A DNA stretch of 64,000 nucleotides from Lelliottia sp. WAP21 (GCF_020532665.2 NZ_JAIWPG020000006.1:124001-188000), one strand, 5' to 3'. Numbered from the stretch's first letter, positions 54,493-63,670 are shown. Numbers and translations: made by a program. Notes: generated by a model not told the origin, from the letters alone.

Positions 54493-54964
54493 AAAAAAAT
54501 ACGCAATTTTTGCCATGGGCCTCCTGTTCATTGTGGGGATAACCTTCGCCCTGTTTGAAACAAAGCATGATGAGCAATACAGTGAGTTTCGCTGCAACGG
54601 ACCGACACACTACTTTCTCGAAGATGAAGAAATTATGGTCAATCAGGATCTGCGTATCGCAGGCATGAATACGGCTTATCTGACCCTAGAAGGTTACGTT
54701 TCAGTCCAGGGCACTCGCAAAAAACTGCATCGCATCCTGTACATGAACAATGGCAAAAAAACCTTCAAGCACTCTTATCTGTTCAGAATCAGCGATATCC
54801 ATAAATCGGTCAACGATACGGTCAGCGATCAGGAATTTGAGCCCTTGCTGATGGAATTAACGGGGGATAAGTCGATTATTGCGCTGGATATTAACCCGCT
54901 GTCTGACAACCTGTATCTTATCGGTACACCGCTAAGTTATATCTTCACCTGTAACAGCTACTAA
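54485..54964 (+). CDS. FidL-like membrane-anchored periplasmic protein A
   Basis: The 159-residue protein has one N-terminal membrane helix (about 5-24) and a periplasmic domain with two cysteines, one near the membrane (FRCNGP) and one at the C-terminus (FTCNSY). Size and layout fit the FidL-like family and resemble ToxS/TcpH-type partners of membrane regulators. It overlaps regulator A by eight bases and is followed by a strong terminator, making a two-gene operon. A paralogue is at 58229-58711. Function as regulator partner is inferred. Confidence 0.7.
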   Translation: MNRKKYAIFAMGLLFIVGITFALFETKHDEQYSEFRCNGPTHYFLEDEEIMVNQDLRIAGMNTAYLTLEGYVSVQGTRKKLHRILYMNNGKKTFKHSYLFRISDIHKSVNDTVSDQEFEPLLMELTGDKSIIALDINPLSDNLYLIGTPLSYIFTCNSY

Positions 54965-54991
54965 GAGATTCACTGGCGCGACAGACACTCC

Positions 54992-55017
54992 AAAGGGATG
55001 ATTATCATCCCTTTTTT
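54992..55017 (+). terminator. Rho-independent terminator after the regulator A pair
   Basis: AAAGGGATGA and TCATCCCTTT form a perfect ten-base stem with a TTA loop and a T-run, 27 bases after the FidL-like gene. The following stretch to 55484 has no supported gene. Confidence 0.9.
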
Positions 55018-55484
55018 CATTGAATTCCGCATGTGTCATCGCCACCCTCTGTTCCCCTTTTCGTTTCTGCTGAATGCCTGCGACCGTCAGGCATCACTTA
55101 TTCGCGTGCCCGTTGCCTTACTTCTGTTCTCCATAGCCCGGTTCTTCACCACCCGGCTCGTCAGATAACGACCAGGTCTCATCCGTTTCTCCGCTTATTC
55201 CCGATGGTGATTCACTTTCGGGGCAGGATTTCCCCTGTTACCCCGCCCATTTTGCATAAATCGCCCCGAATTCCGTATTTAGTAAGCCTGAAGGTATTCC
55301 CGTCATCTAAAAACAAGCGTATTTGACTAAATATGAATGTGCTGTCGCTAAATGGCAGAGATAAATATCTATATGTTTTTGATATGCAGCATATGCTACC
55401 GATATGCAGGGTATCTGTGGTTATATAGCTGCATCGGCGGTTGGAGTGCTTCCAGCCAGACTTACACTAAGAGAGATGAATGTG

Positions 55485-55778
55485 ATGCGTTATATCCTGG
55501 CTCTGATGATTTTTGCTTTTACCATGAACCACGCAGCGGCAGCACAGACTTCAGTCTCTTTTAAAGGGATGATTACAGAGGCGGTATGTCATATCTCTAC
55601 GTCTCACGGTGACATCAGCTCAAGCTGCGTTAAAAACAGCACGCATCACACCGCCTCTTTCCATGTTGCATCCGGCGACAACCAGATGTTCACCCTGCCG
55701 GGTAACGTGGGCCATATGCAGGTAAAATGGCTGAACGCGGCACGTACGAAAGGTTTGCTCGTGGCTCTTTATCGTTAA
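55485..55778 (+). CDS. Small secreted pilin-like protein
   Basis: The 97-residue protein has a signal peptide (MRYILALMIFAFTMNHAAAA) and a mature part of about 77 residues. It opens QTSVSFKGMITEAVCHIS, like the first strand of fimbrial subunits, has a second cysteine (SSSCVKN), and ends with VKWLNAARTKGLLVALYR, like a pilin C-terminal strand. It is far shorter than a full pilin (about 150 mature residues). AAGAGAG lies nine bases before the ATG at 55485; an ATG three codons earlier is possible. Its function is unknown. Confidence 0.6.
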   Translation: MRYILALMIFAFTMNHAAAAQTSVSFKGMITEAVCHISTSHGDISSSCVKNSTHHTASFHVASGDNQMFTLPGNVGHMQVKWLNAARTKGLLVALYR

Positions 55779-55998
55779 CGCCTGGCTTACAGACGGACTG
55801 TTCGTTGACTTCAGGCTTTTGTCTCTCGCAATCGCTGCGTTAACGTTACTGGCAGCATGACCCCTCAGTAATATCCTCCTCCTTACAACACAAACACCTT
55901 CAAATTTTACCCCTTCTTCAGAGTCATCATCATTCTGTTATCAGCGATAACGTAAAATGTTGTCATTTGCGCGAGTGTTATCATGAGCCGCAAATCGT

Positions 55999-57183
55999 TT
56001 AAATAACGTTGCATTCCGTCAGGTTACTCTGCTTATCGCCAGGACATGTTTCCTTTTCCTGAGAAGCGATCGCTTTAACGGAGGCTTTTTGAGCACAGAG
56101 CAAGGTTGCCAGGGCGTCAACCACCTCGCCATCCAGTGAACCTTCCCGCGCTTTTTGGCGCAGTGGGTGAAGGGCATTGGCAGACGATAACGCTGCATCT
56201 TCGCTGTGTTGGGTGCGAAGAGAAACATACGCATGAGCGATCGCTATGATTCTGGCGCTGAGATCGATCTGTGATTTACGCAGACCGTCCGGGAATCCTC
56301 TGCCATCCGGTTGCTCGTGCAGGCTACTGGCCGCCGCCGCCACGTGAAACATGCCTGGAATGGCTTCCAGAATGGTTCTGGTTATTAAAGGGTACGCTTT
56401 AAAGCGCTTACGCTGTTCACCCTTTAACGCATCGGCGTTCTGGAGGAGAGCAGAGGGCAGAGCAAGTTTTCCGATGCCGTGCAGTAAACCGGCCAGGCGC
56501 ATTTCTTCGATGCCGGTATGCGAAAATCCATACATTTCCGCCAGGCGAACGCAAAGTTCAGCGACCTGTGCAGAAAAGCCGTCAGCGTGATGACAATACC
56601 TGTCGATAATCTCTGCGAGGAGTGTCGCCAGTTCGATGAGATCATTGTGTTGAAGAAGCAGCGAAGAATAAGGTGATAAGGCGCGAACCTCTTCTAAAAG
56701 ATTTGCTGAGTCAAGTTTCCACCAGATATGAGGGAGCTGATCAATTTCGCGCAAAGAAAGGATATCGTCCAGCGAATAGCGGGAACCGATAGACTGACAT
56801 AACGTCTCAATGGCTGATACGGGATAGTGCCCTCCGTCGGTTTCAACTATTGCCAGCTGATAAAAGTTTTCGACCAGATCCAGTAAACGGCCCTCTGAGT
56901 TTAATCTCGTCCGATTAAATATCAGTGATGCACTACTGGATAACCATGAAATCTGTGAGAAGTGTTTATGAAAGTGGGATAATTCACTGTTCAGTGTGTT
57001 ACCTAATTCATAGAGTAGGGCGGCGGTAAAGACTCTTTTAATTATTGGGGCACTGGCTCCCTGCTGTCGTAAAATAGCCATCGCGATATAGGCACGTCTT
57101 ATTCCGTGCTGCCCTTTTTTAGGGTTAAGCAGGTCCAGTGCCTGGGAAAAGCCAGACAAAAAGTCAGTGATAGTGATATCCAC
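55999..57183 (-). CDS. Degenerate HD-GYP domain protein
   Basis: The 394-residue protein has a C-terminal domain clearly derived from HD-GYP c-di-GMP phosphodiesterases (about 195-345: AGLLHGIGK, LHEQPDGRGFPDGL, SARIIAIAHAY) and an N-terminal half resembling a second, eroded HD domain. Metal ligands are lost: HD is His235-Gly236, the next histidine is Tyr264, the HHE is Leu288-His289-Glu290, and the late aspartate is His317. It is probably non-catalytic and may sense or scaffold. The GTG at 57183, seven bases after AGGAG, is chosen over the ATG at 57258, which has no such site. Confidence 0.72.
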   Translation of the reverse strand: MDITITDFLSGFSQALDLLNPKKGQHGIRRAYIAMAILRQQGASAPIIKRVFTAALLYELGNTLNSELSHFHKHFSQISWLSSSASLIFNRTRLNSEGRLLDLVENFYQLAIVETDGGHYPVSAIETLCQSIGSRYSLDDILSLREIDQLPHIWWKLDSANLLEEVRALSPYSSLLLQHNDLIELATLLAEIIDRYCHHADGFSAQVAELCVRLAEMYGFSHTGIEEMRLAGLLHGIGKLALPSALLQNADALKGEQRKRFKAYPLITRTILEAIPGMFHVAAAASSLHEQPDGRGFPDGLRKSQIDLSARIIAIAHAYVSLRTQHSEDAALSSANALHPLRQKAREGSLDGEVVDALATLLCAQKASVKAIASQEKETCPGDKQSNLTECNVI

Positions 57184-57479
57184 GATACAACTCCTGTGCC
57201 AGGGTGGAACGCAGGCTTTTGCCTGCTGCACAAACATCAAGGCATCAGGAAACGGCAATTTGACCTTGCTGGCAATTTAATTCAAAAATGATGCCATATT
57301 TAGTTTTTTATTCTAACTCTGTTAATGTATTTAGATTATTATGTGTTTATTAATGGCGTAATTACCCCTGACATTAAGCCTGCTGGTAGGGTGTAGGTAA
57401 CAGCAGTAAACCTGTATACTTCTGATCTATCCCTAAACAGGTTGGGCAAATTAACCTGCATCGGTCAGGGAATATTATT

Positions 57480-58232
57480 ATGAAGTATATAATTAACGAG
57501 TTGATTGAATTTAACACTGATGACGGGACGCTGTATTTACCCGCCAGTAATGACGTCATCAAGTTGGCTTTGCCTGCCGCACGACTCTTAGAAACCTTTT
57601 TATCTTCTGAAGGAAGAGAGCTTACCCGCGAGTTTCTACTTGAAACGGTCTGGGATCGGCATGGTTTGCATGCCTCAGGCAGTAACCTTAACCAATACAT
57701 CAGTATTCTTCGTCGTAATCTTGCGTTGTTGGGTTGCAAAGATCTCATTATTACGCTGCCTAAGGTTGGGTTTATCTTAAATAGCGACATCAATATAAGA
57801 TCAGAGGAAACGGAGCCGGTCTCCCCCCCGGACGCCGTGGCAAAGAAGGCAACGCGCCTTAACTGGCAACCTCTGCTCATGGCTTTCGGGATCCTTGTAC
57901 TTCTTACTGGCGCATTAGCAGGCTGGTACGCTCATCTTGGCGCAACGAATGGAATGACTACCCTCGTAAAGCCGGGGGATAACTGCGAGATTATCTATCT
58001 TAAAGAAATTGCAGATAGCCAGAAGCAAGAAACATTAGTTCGTATAGAAAATGCATTAAACAGGAACAAGATGCGGTGCGAAAAAAACAGCCTCATTATT
58101 TACGGCAACGAAGTCAGTTCATCCGAGAAGGATAACACCCGGGAGCTTCTCTCATATTGTTATACGGGGGAATCCAGGGAGATTATCTCTTGCGACAACT
58201 TTTATCATTATAAGTGGAATAAAAAACAATGA
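57480..58232 (+). CDS. Membrane-anchored winged-helix regulator B (ToxR/CadC-like)
   Basis: The 250-residue protein has an N-terminal winged helix (about 1-100; ELTREFLLETVWDRHG, NLNQYISILRRNL, TLPKVGFILN), one membrane helix (about 130-148, MAFGILVLLTGALAGW) and a periplasmic domain with four cysteines spaced as in regulator A. The two regulators are near-identical in several DNA-binding blocks, so they arose by duplication and may recognise related sites. It overlaps the FidL-like gene by four bases (ATGA). The DNA is AT-rich compared with flanking genes. Confidence 0.77.
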   Translation: MKYIINELIEFNTDDGTLYLPASNDVIKLALPAARLLETFLSSEGRELTREFLLETVWDRHGLHASGSNLNQYISILRRNLALLGCKDLIITLPKVGFILNSDINIRSEETEPVSPPDAVAKKATRLNWQPLLMAFGILVLLTGALAGWYAHLGATNGMTTLVKPGDNCEIIYLKEIADSQKQETLVRIENALNRNKMRCEKNSLIIYGNEVSSSEKDNTRELLSYCYTGESREIISCDNFYHYKWNKKQ

Positions 58233-58711
58233 AAAAGGGCTGGGTGTCGATAGGGGTGGTGCTGATCGTGTTGATTGTCTCACTTGGGGCTTACTATTTC
58301 TTGCATGATGCTAATCCGGCACTGAAATGCAAAGCCTTCAGCAAGACGATAATCGATGTCAAAAATGGGTCGCTGGTGTTTTCGGTGAGTGAAAGTATCG
58401 AGTTGTACCATAAAAAAGATGGCATGCTTCACTTTGAAGGGTATGTAAAATCGGACAATGCGAACACCTATCTTGAGCGTTCGGTTTATCTCTCGCATGG
58501 CTTCCAGATAGATGATAATACGTATAATTATACGATTGATAACATTGTTGCTTCTCCGCTGGATACCACCTCTGATGAGGTTTTTGATCAAATGTGGCTG
58601 GAAAATACCGTGGATAATAAATCTATCAATATCAATATTAAAAAAATTCGTGATAACACCCTGCTGGTCAGTAGCGTCTTTTCGCCGCAATTCACCTGTG
58701 TGGTATATTAA
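58229..58711 (+). CDS. FidL-like membrane-anchored periplasmic protein B
   Basis: The 160-residue protein has one N-terminal membrane helix (about 5-25) and a periplasmic domain with one cysteine close to the membrane (LKCKAF) and one at the C-terminus (FTCVVY), the same layout as the copy at 54485-54964 though the middle has diverged. Translational coupling to regulator B suggests direct partnership in the periplasm. A short hairpin with T-rich tail follows at 58760-58787. Confidence 0.7.
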   Translation: MKKGWVSIGVVLIVLIVSLGAYYFLHDANPALKCKAFSKTIIDVKNGSLVFSVSESIELYHKKDGMLHFEGYVKSDNANTYLERSVYLSHGFQIDDNTYNYTIDNIVASPLDTTSDEVFDQMWLENTVDNKSININIKKIRDNTLLVSSVFSPQFTCVVY

Positions 58712-58759
58712 CGGTTAATTAACAATTGCCGATATTGCATGACAGAATTTCTGCTTTAT

Positions 58760-58787
58760 CCGCATCATTGATGCGGCGTTTCATTTT
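58760..58787 (+). terminator. Probable terminator after the regulator B pair
   Basis: CCGCATC and GATGCGG form a seven-base stem with an ATT loop, followed by CGTTTCATTTTT. It is weaker than the terminator of pair A. Confidence 0.6.
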
Positions 58788-58866
58788 TAGATGATTACAT
58801 TCTCTTCTGATGGTGTTTAATCCTTCTTTGTCATTTCAGTGATGGCACTGATTTCAGGAGAACGTA

Positions 58867-59082
58867 ATGAAGGTGTTTCCCACTTTACTTATTTTAGGCG
58901 CGGCATTGACGATCACTGCCTGCTCGCATGATTATGTTATTTCTACGCCCGATGGTCATATGATGACGGCGCACGGTAAACCGGTGAAAGATAAAGACAC
59001 AGGTCTCATTTCATACCGCGATGCTGATGGTAATATTCATCAACTTCATCAAAGTGATGTGAAGGAAATTTCAGAGAAGTAA
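58867..59082 (+). CDS. Small YgdI/YgdR-family lipoprotein
   Basis: The 71-residue protein has a lipoprotein signal peptide with lipobox LTITAC (Cys19) and a compact SH3-like DUF903 domain (YVISTPDGHMM..YRDADGNIHQL), the YgdI/YgdR family. CAGGAG lies before the ATG. Residue +2 after the cysteine is serine, so sorting to the outer membrane is expected. It lies at the right edge of the accessory island, and its function is unknown. Confidence 0.85.
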   Translation: MKVFPTLLILGAALTITACSHDYVISTPDGHMMTAHGKPVKDKDTGLISYRDADGNIHQLHQSDVKEISEK

Positions 59083-59215
59083 GCCGCAATAAACTCGCGA
59101 TTATTCGGTGAGCCAGGTATTCGTAAGTTAAATAACGGGCGAAATAGTGACTATTTTGCTCGTTTTATCATGCGCCTTTGTCCTGCACACCTTTGAAAGG
59201 CAATGGCGGGATAAA

Positions 59216-59234
59216 CCTCTGCCAGGGGCAGAGG
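59216..59234 (-). terminator. Probable terminator after yibL
   Basis: CCTCTGCC and GGCAGAGG form a perfect eight-base stem with a three-base loop, just after the yibL stop. Read leftward it is followed by TTTATCCC, a short T-run. Confidence 0.6.
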
Positions 59235-59244
59235 CCTAAGCGGA

Positions 59245-59607
59245 TCAGAATGGCGTCTTGCTAAAGCCCGTCATCTCTTTCAGGCCCATTTCACGGCCCA
59301 GCTCCGTCATTGGATGGACAACCACAATCCCGCGTACGGTTTTTTTCAGTTTGCCCATATCAGCTTGTTCTTTTTTAGTGATCGCTCGACGATGCGGCAT
59401 GCTCATCAGCTTCTGCGCTTCTTTGCTCAGCTTATGGCCTTTGACGGCACGCAGGCGTTCGATTTCGGCTTCCAGCGTGGCAACCTCTTTCTCAAGCTCG
59501 GCGAACTTATCGGCAGACTCCACTAAGGACATACCCGCTTGCTGATGGCGGATCAGATCCAGGCGGTCGCTCAGGCGTTTGATTTCGTTTTTTTCGACTT
59601 CTTTCAT
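59245..59607 (-). CDS. yibL: YibL family ribosome-associated protein
   Basis: YibL is a 120-residue basic protein found with ribosomes in E. coli; its function is unknown. It starts [17 protein letters not shown] and has a coiled-coil N-terminal half (about 1-60) and a conserved C-terminal half ([31 protein letters not shown]). The ATG at 59607 is preferred over a preceding GTG by alignment. It marks the return to the E. coli gene order after the accessory island. Confidence 0.93.
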   Translation of the reverse strand: MKEVEKNEIKRLSDRLDLIRHQQAGMSLVESADKFAELEKEVATLEAEIERLRAVKGHKLSKEAQKLMSMPHRRAITKKEQADMGKLKKTVRGIVVVHPMTELGREMGLKEMTGFSKTPF

Positions 59608-59665
59608 CACATATAGCTCTAAAATCGGGGGAATTACAGGGAAGGATACACCAATGCGCGCTGTC

Positions 59666-60256
59666 TTACTTCTGAAACGCTTTTTTTAAGCTGATTCGGG
59701 AAATCAGCTCAGTCAGGGATAGGACCATGGTGGACCGGACAACTTGCTGATACCTAAGCTTTTGCATGGTATGAAGCTCAGGATCGCTTTTATCAAAATT
59801 CGGCGCAGGCGGCAGGGCGCTTACGCAGTGGAGTTCGCCGAAGGGGCCGAGAATCTCGTCATCGGTAAACGTATACTCATTGCCGTCGTGATTGAGCTCT
59901 TCCCGCAGTGCCATCAGCAGTTCGGCATCTTCGTATTCGGGACGGCTCAGCACGCCAAGTCCGTAGATCAGTTTCAGGCGCACAGACAGATCGCCCAGCG
60001 GTCCGTCGCCGTCCAGTAACGGTTCTACAGCATATTTTACCGCGTAGTCGTCTTTGCGAAACACCTGAAGCACCAGAATGTTGACCGCCTCGGTTAACAG
60101 GTCGACGGCGGTTATCAGGAAACTTCGTACGGTTTTGCCAGCATTCAGACGCTCAAGCACACGATTTTCAAAGGCCTGGGTTTGTTCCATTATTGCCTGC
60201 ATATCTGACAATCTGTTATTTCGGCGCAGAATAATCTGCGCCGCATTCTGCATCAT
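59666..60256 (-). CDS. mtlR: Mannitol operon repressor MtlR
   Basis: MtlR represses mannitol operon expression in E. coli, although it lacks a classical DNA-binding motif. The 196-residue helical protein has [24 protein letters not shown] at the N-terminus, [22 protein letters not shown], and [16 protein letters not shown] at the end. It overlaps the mtlD stop (ATGA), and either of two adjacent ATGs could be used. It is last in mtlA-mtlD-mtlR. Confidence 0.95.
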   Translation of the reverse strand: MMQNAAQIILRRNNRLSDMQAIMEQTQAFENRVLERLNAGKTVRSFLITAVDLLTEAVNILVLQVFRKDDYAVKYAVEPLLDGDGPLGDLSVRLKLIYGLGVLSRPEYEDAELLMALREELNHDGNEYTFTDDEILGPFGELHCVSALPPAPNFDKSDPELHTMQKLRYQQVVRSTMVLSLTELISRISLKKAFQK

Positions 60257-61401
60257 TTAGTGGCGTTGTATGCGTTAACCGCCTCCGCAACCACATCGCT
60301 GTTCGCCTCGAGTCCTGAAATCTGCGCCAGCGCGGCCTGCGGGCCCTGCGCGTCAATCAGCTGTGCCAGCTCTTGTGCCTGGGGATCCTGCTCGCTGCGA
60401 TAGTGCATGGCAGCGGCAATCCCTTTGACCAGGTTGGCGTGCGGCAGGCTATATTCCAGGGTACCCAGCAGCGGTTTAATCAGGCGGTCACCCGCGCTCA
60501 GCTTGCGCAAAGGCTGACGGCCAACGCGCTCAACGTCATCTTTCAGATACGGATTTTCGAAACGACCGAGGATTTTCTGAATATATGCCGCATGTTTGTC
60601 GGCATCAAAACCGTAGCGTTTAATCAGCACCGCGCCGCTCTCGTCCATCGCCCCTTTTACCACTGCACGGATTGTCGGATCGAGAATCGCGTCACGAATG
60701 GTCTGATGACCGGCTAATTTTCCGAGGTACGCGGTTATAGCATGCCCGGTGTTCAGCGTGAAGAGTTTGCGTTCGACAAAGGCCATCAGGTTATCGGTTA
60801 ATTCCATCCCCGGGATGGTTGGCAGCGTGCCTTTAAACTGGGTTTTATCCACAATCCATTCGCTGAAGGTTTCCACGGTCACTTCCAGCGGATCGTGGGT
60901 GGCGGATTCTGACGGCGGGACGATACGGTCAACGGCTGAGTCGACAAACCCGACGTGTGATTCCACCCAGGCTTTATCTTCGTCGGCAACGGCGGCGAGA
61001 ACGTGACCTTTCAGCTGCGTCGTGCCGCGAACCATGTTTTCGCAGGCGATGATGTTCAGCGGCGTATCATTCCCCTGCGCTTTACGTTTTGCCAGGCCTT
61101 TCGCCACGGCAGGCGCGATGCGCTCAAGAACAACAGGACCCACGGCTGTCGTGACCAGATCGACGGTCGCGATAAGATCGACGACATCGTCGCCAATGCT
61201 GCTGACCGCGTTCACGCCAGAGACGGTTTCAACCTGTTCGTTTTCGCCCACCACATGGACCTGGTAGCTATGACGGGCATTCAGGGCGTCGAGCACCACC
61301 TGGTTCACATCGGCGAATGTCAGCGTAATGCCTGCGTCTGCCAGCAATTTGCCGATAAAGCCACGACCGATATTACCTGCGCCAAAATGTAATGCTTTCA
61401 T
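60253..61401 (-). CDS. mtlD: Mannitol-1-phosphate 5-dehydrogenase
   Basis: MtlD oxidises mannitol-1-phosphate, made by MtlA, to fructose-6-phosphate with NAD+. The 382-residue protein has an N-terminal dinucleotide motif [11 protein letters not shown] (7-17) and the catalytic-region blocks [23 protein letters not shown] and [12 protein letters not shown]. The ATG at 61401 aligns with E. coli MtlD ([10 protein letters not shown]); an ATG six codons earlier is in frame. A repeat element separates it from mtlA. Confidence 0.97.
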   Translation of the reverse strand: MKALHFGAGNIGRGFIGKLLADAGITLTFADVNQVVLDALNARHSYQVHVVGENEQVETVSGVNAVSSIGDDVVDLIATVDLVTTAVGPVVLERIAPAVAKGLAKRKAQGNDTPLNIIACENMVRGTTQLKGHVLAAVADEDKAWVESHVGFVDSAVDRIVPPSESATHDPLEVTVETFSEWIVDKTQFKGTLPTIPGMELTDNLMAFVERKLFTLNTGHAITAYLGKLAGHQTIRDAILDPTIRAVVKGAMDESGAVLIKRYGFDADKHAAYIQKILGRFENPYLKDDVERVGRQPLRKLSAGDRLIKPLLGTLEYSLPHANLVKGIAAAMHYRSEQDPQAQELAQLIDAQGPQAALAQISGLEANSDVVAEAVNAYNATK

Positions 61402-61431
61402 CGTATTAACCTTCATCAATGTTTGTACCCG

Positions 61432-61491
61432 AGAGGGCTGGGGTGAGGCATTTCCCTCACCCTAACCCTCTCCCAAAGGGAGAGGGGCCAG
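61432..61491. repeat. REP-like hairpin element between mtlA and mtlD
   Basis: GAGAGGGCTGGGGTGAGGCA followed by CCCTCACCC and CCCTCTCCC-AAA-GGGAGAGGGG is the same family as the units of the 43214-43663 array, here as one inverted pair. It lies in the leftward mtlA-mtlD message and could form a large intercistronic hairpin that affects relative expression of mtlA and mtlD. Confidence 0.8.
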
Positions 61492-61498
61492 GACAATC

Positions 61499-63409
61499 TT
61501 ACTTGTTCAGCAGTGCCAGCACTTCTTCCACGCTCGTGGTATTGGCCAGACGCTCAATGACCGTCTCGTCATCCAGGGCGTTTGTCAGGCTGGTGATCAC
61601 CTGAATATGCTCGTTGTTACGGGCAGCGATACCAATCACCAGACGGGCGATATCGTCCTCTTCTTCACCGAAGCGCACGCCATCCGGATACTGGCAGAAT
61701 ACCACGCCGGTTTTCAGCACGCGGTCTTTCGCTTCAACCGTACCGTGTGGTACCGCGATGGACTCGCCCAGATAGGTCGGCGTCAGTTTTTCACGGTCCA
61801 GCATGGCCTGAACGTATTCTGGCTCAACGTAGCCGCCTTTCACCAGTTGCTCACCCGCAAAGCGAATCGCTTCTTCTTTGTGGCTCGCCGTGCGGCCCAG
61901 GAAGATGTTTTCCGCGCCGAGTCTGAACAGATGAGCGTTGCTCTCATCAAAGCTGTCCTGCAGGCTGGAACGTACCTTCACTTCATTAATTTCATGGCGT
62001 TGTGCCGCCACCAGACGCTCGGTCAGGCTGGTATAAAGACCGCTGTCGAGGAAGTTGGTCAGTGAAATATGCTGCGCCTGAGGAACCTGGCGCATGGCGC
62101 GCTCGGTCAGATCGCGGTGCGTAATCACCAGGTCAACATCCGGTGGCAGGTTATTGATCGCGCTGTTGGTCACAGAGATGTTGGTCAGACCCGCATCCTG
62201 CACTTTCTTACGCAGTACACCTGCACCCATCGCGCTGGAACCCATACCGGCATCACAGGCAACGATGATTTTGCGTACGTGGCTCAGGTCGTTAGACACG
62301 TCACCAGCAGACAGCGGGGTCGCCACGCCTTTAGATTCAGATTTCATATCCTGCATACGACGGGTCGCTGCTTCGATATCGTCTTCTTCTTTCACTTTGC
62401 TGGTTTTCAGCAGGATTGCAGAGACCACGAAGGAGACCGCCATCGCCGCACAGATAGCCGCAATGTTCGCGAAGTAAGCGCCTTTTGGCGTCATCGCCAG
62501 CACTGCCAGGATAGAACCTGGAGAGGCAGGAGAGACCAGACCACCGCCCAGCACGCTCAGCGTAAACACGCCCGTCATACCGCCCAGGATAACGGCCAGA
62601 ATCAGACGTGGGTTCATCAGCACGTACGGGAAGTAAATTTCGTGAATACCGCCCAGGAAGTGAATGATTGCCGCGCCGCCAGCAGACTGTTTCGCGCTAC
62701 CGCGACCAAAGAACATATACGCCAGCAAGACGCCCATACCGGGACCCGGGTTCGCTTCAATCAGGAAGAAGATAGACTTCCCGAGTTCGTGAGATTGCTG
62801 AATGCCCAGCGGTGAGAAGATACCGTGGTTAATGGCGTTGTTCAGGAACAGAATTTTTGCCGGTTCAACGAAGATAGACGCCAGCGGCAGCATGTCATGG
62901 ATAACCATGAAGTTAACGCCCGCCGCCAGTGCTTTGGACAGCACTTCAACCGCAGGGCCAATGCCCATGAATGCCAGAATCGCGAGGATCATCCCGATGA
63001 TGCCCGCGGAGAAGTTGTTCACCAGCATTTCAAAGCCGGATTTGATTTTGCCATCAACCCAGACGTCGAATTTCTTAATCGCCCAGCCGCCCAGAGGACC
63101 GGCAATCATGGCGCCCAGGAACATCGGCATGTCCGCACCGACGATCACACCCATCGTGGTAATCGCACCCACCACGCCACCGCGGTCACCGCCAACCAGA
63201 CGGCCCCCGGTAAAACCGATCAGCAGGGGTAGCAGGTAGGTAATCATTGGGCCAACAAGCTTCGCCAGCGTTTCGTTTGGCAACCATCCTGTTGGAATAA
63301 ATAAGGCAGTGATGATACCCCACGCGATAAACGCGCCGATATTTGGCATCACCATATTGCTGAGGAAACGACCAAAGCTTTGAACTTTGATCTTGAAATC
63401 GGATGACAT
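61499..63409 (-). CDS. mtlA: PTS mannitol transporter subunit IICBA
   Basis: MtlA imports and phosphorylates mannitol in one polypeptide. The 636-residue protein has the IIC membrane domain (about 1-340; His195, and the GGIHEIYFPY motif with His256-Glu257), the IIB domain with phosphorylated Cys385 (ACDAGMGSS) and the IIA domain with phosphorylated His555 (IAVPHGT). All three phosphotransfer residues are present. Four CRP-type sites lie upstream, so catabolite control is expected. It is first in mtlA-mtlD-mtlR. Confidence 0.97.
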   Translation of the reverse strand: MSSDFKIKVQSFGRFLSNMVMPNIGAFIAWGIITALFIPTGWLPNETLAKLVGPMITYLLPLLIGFTGGRLVGGDRGGVVGAITTMGVIVGADMPMFLGAMIAGPLGGWAIKKFDVWVDGKIKSGFEMLVNNFSAGIIGMILAILAFMGIGPAVEVLSKALAAGVNFMVIHDMLPLASIFVEPAKILFLNNAINHGIFSPLGIQQSHELGKSIFFLIEANPGPGMGVLLAYMFFGRGSAKQSAGGAAIIHFLGGIHEIYFPYVLMNPRLILAVILGGMTGVFTLSVLGGGLVSPASPGSILAVLAMTPKGAYFANIAAICAAMAVSFVVSAILLKTSKVKEEDDIEAATRRMQDMKSESKGVATPLSAGDVSNDLSHVRKIIVACDAGMGSSAMGAGVLRKKVQDAGLTNISVTNSAINNLPPDVDLVITHRDLTERAMRQVPQAQHISLTNFLDSGLYTSLTERLVAAQRHEINEVKVRSSLQDSFDESNAHLFRLGAENIFLGRTASHKEEAIRFAGEQLVKGGYVEPEYVQAMLDREKLTPTYLGESIAVPHGTVEAKDRVLKTGVVFCQYPDGVRFGEEEDDIARLVIGIAARNNEHIQVITSLTNALDDETVIERLANTTSVEEVLALLNK

Positions 63410-63553
63410 AAAACACCCCTTCTTCTGGTTACGCTTAGGCTTGCGGCCCGAGGTTTATTGTTAATGCGCGGCGGCAGAGAGGTAGCCGAGCCCTGTTCTG
63501 ATGCTGTGAAATCTGGCACTGAATCGTTCAACTGTCCAGACAGCGAAAATTTG

Positions 63554-63569
63554 TGTGATCTCAGTCACG
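63554..63569. promoter_or_regulatory. CRP-type site 1 upstream of mtlA
   Basis: TGTGA-TCTCAG-TCACG matches the CRP consensus at nine of ten core positions, 145 bases before the mtlA start. Confidence 0.75.
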
Positions 63570-63597
63570 TAAATGTAGGGGGTGGGGCGATTAATGA

Positions 63598-63613
63598 AGT
63601 GATCGCAGTCACA
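63598..63613. promoter_or_regulatory. CRP-type site 2 upstream of mtlA
   Basis: AGTGA-TCGCAG-TCACA matches nine of ten core positions and lies 44 bases, about four helical turns, from site 1, so both could be on the same face of the helix. Confidence 0.75.
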
Positions 63614-63670
63614 AAAATGGCGGATAAAAAAAAGACAACGGGCAAAAAATCACCAGTATCGACCATGTTT

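Noticed and set aside
55033..55326. 97-residue rightward open frame between the regulator A terminator and the pilin-like gene
   Set aside because: It is rich in Pro, Ser and Arg with no recognisable family, no signal peptide and no ribosome-binding site. It looks like a chance frame.
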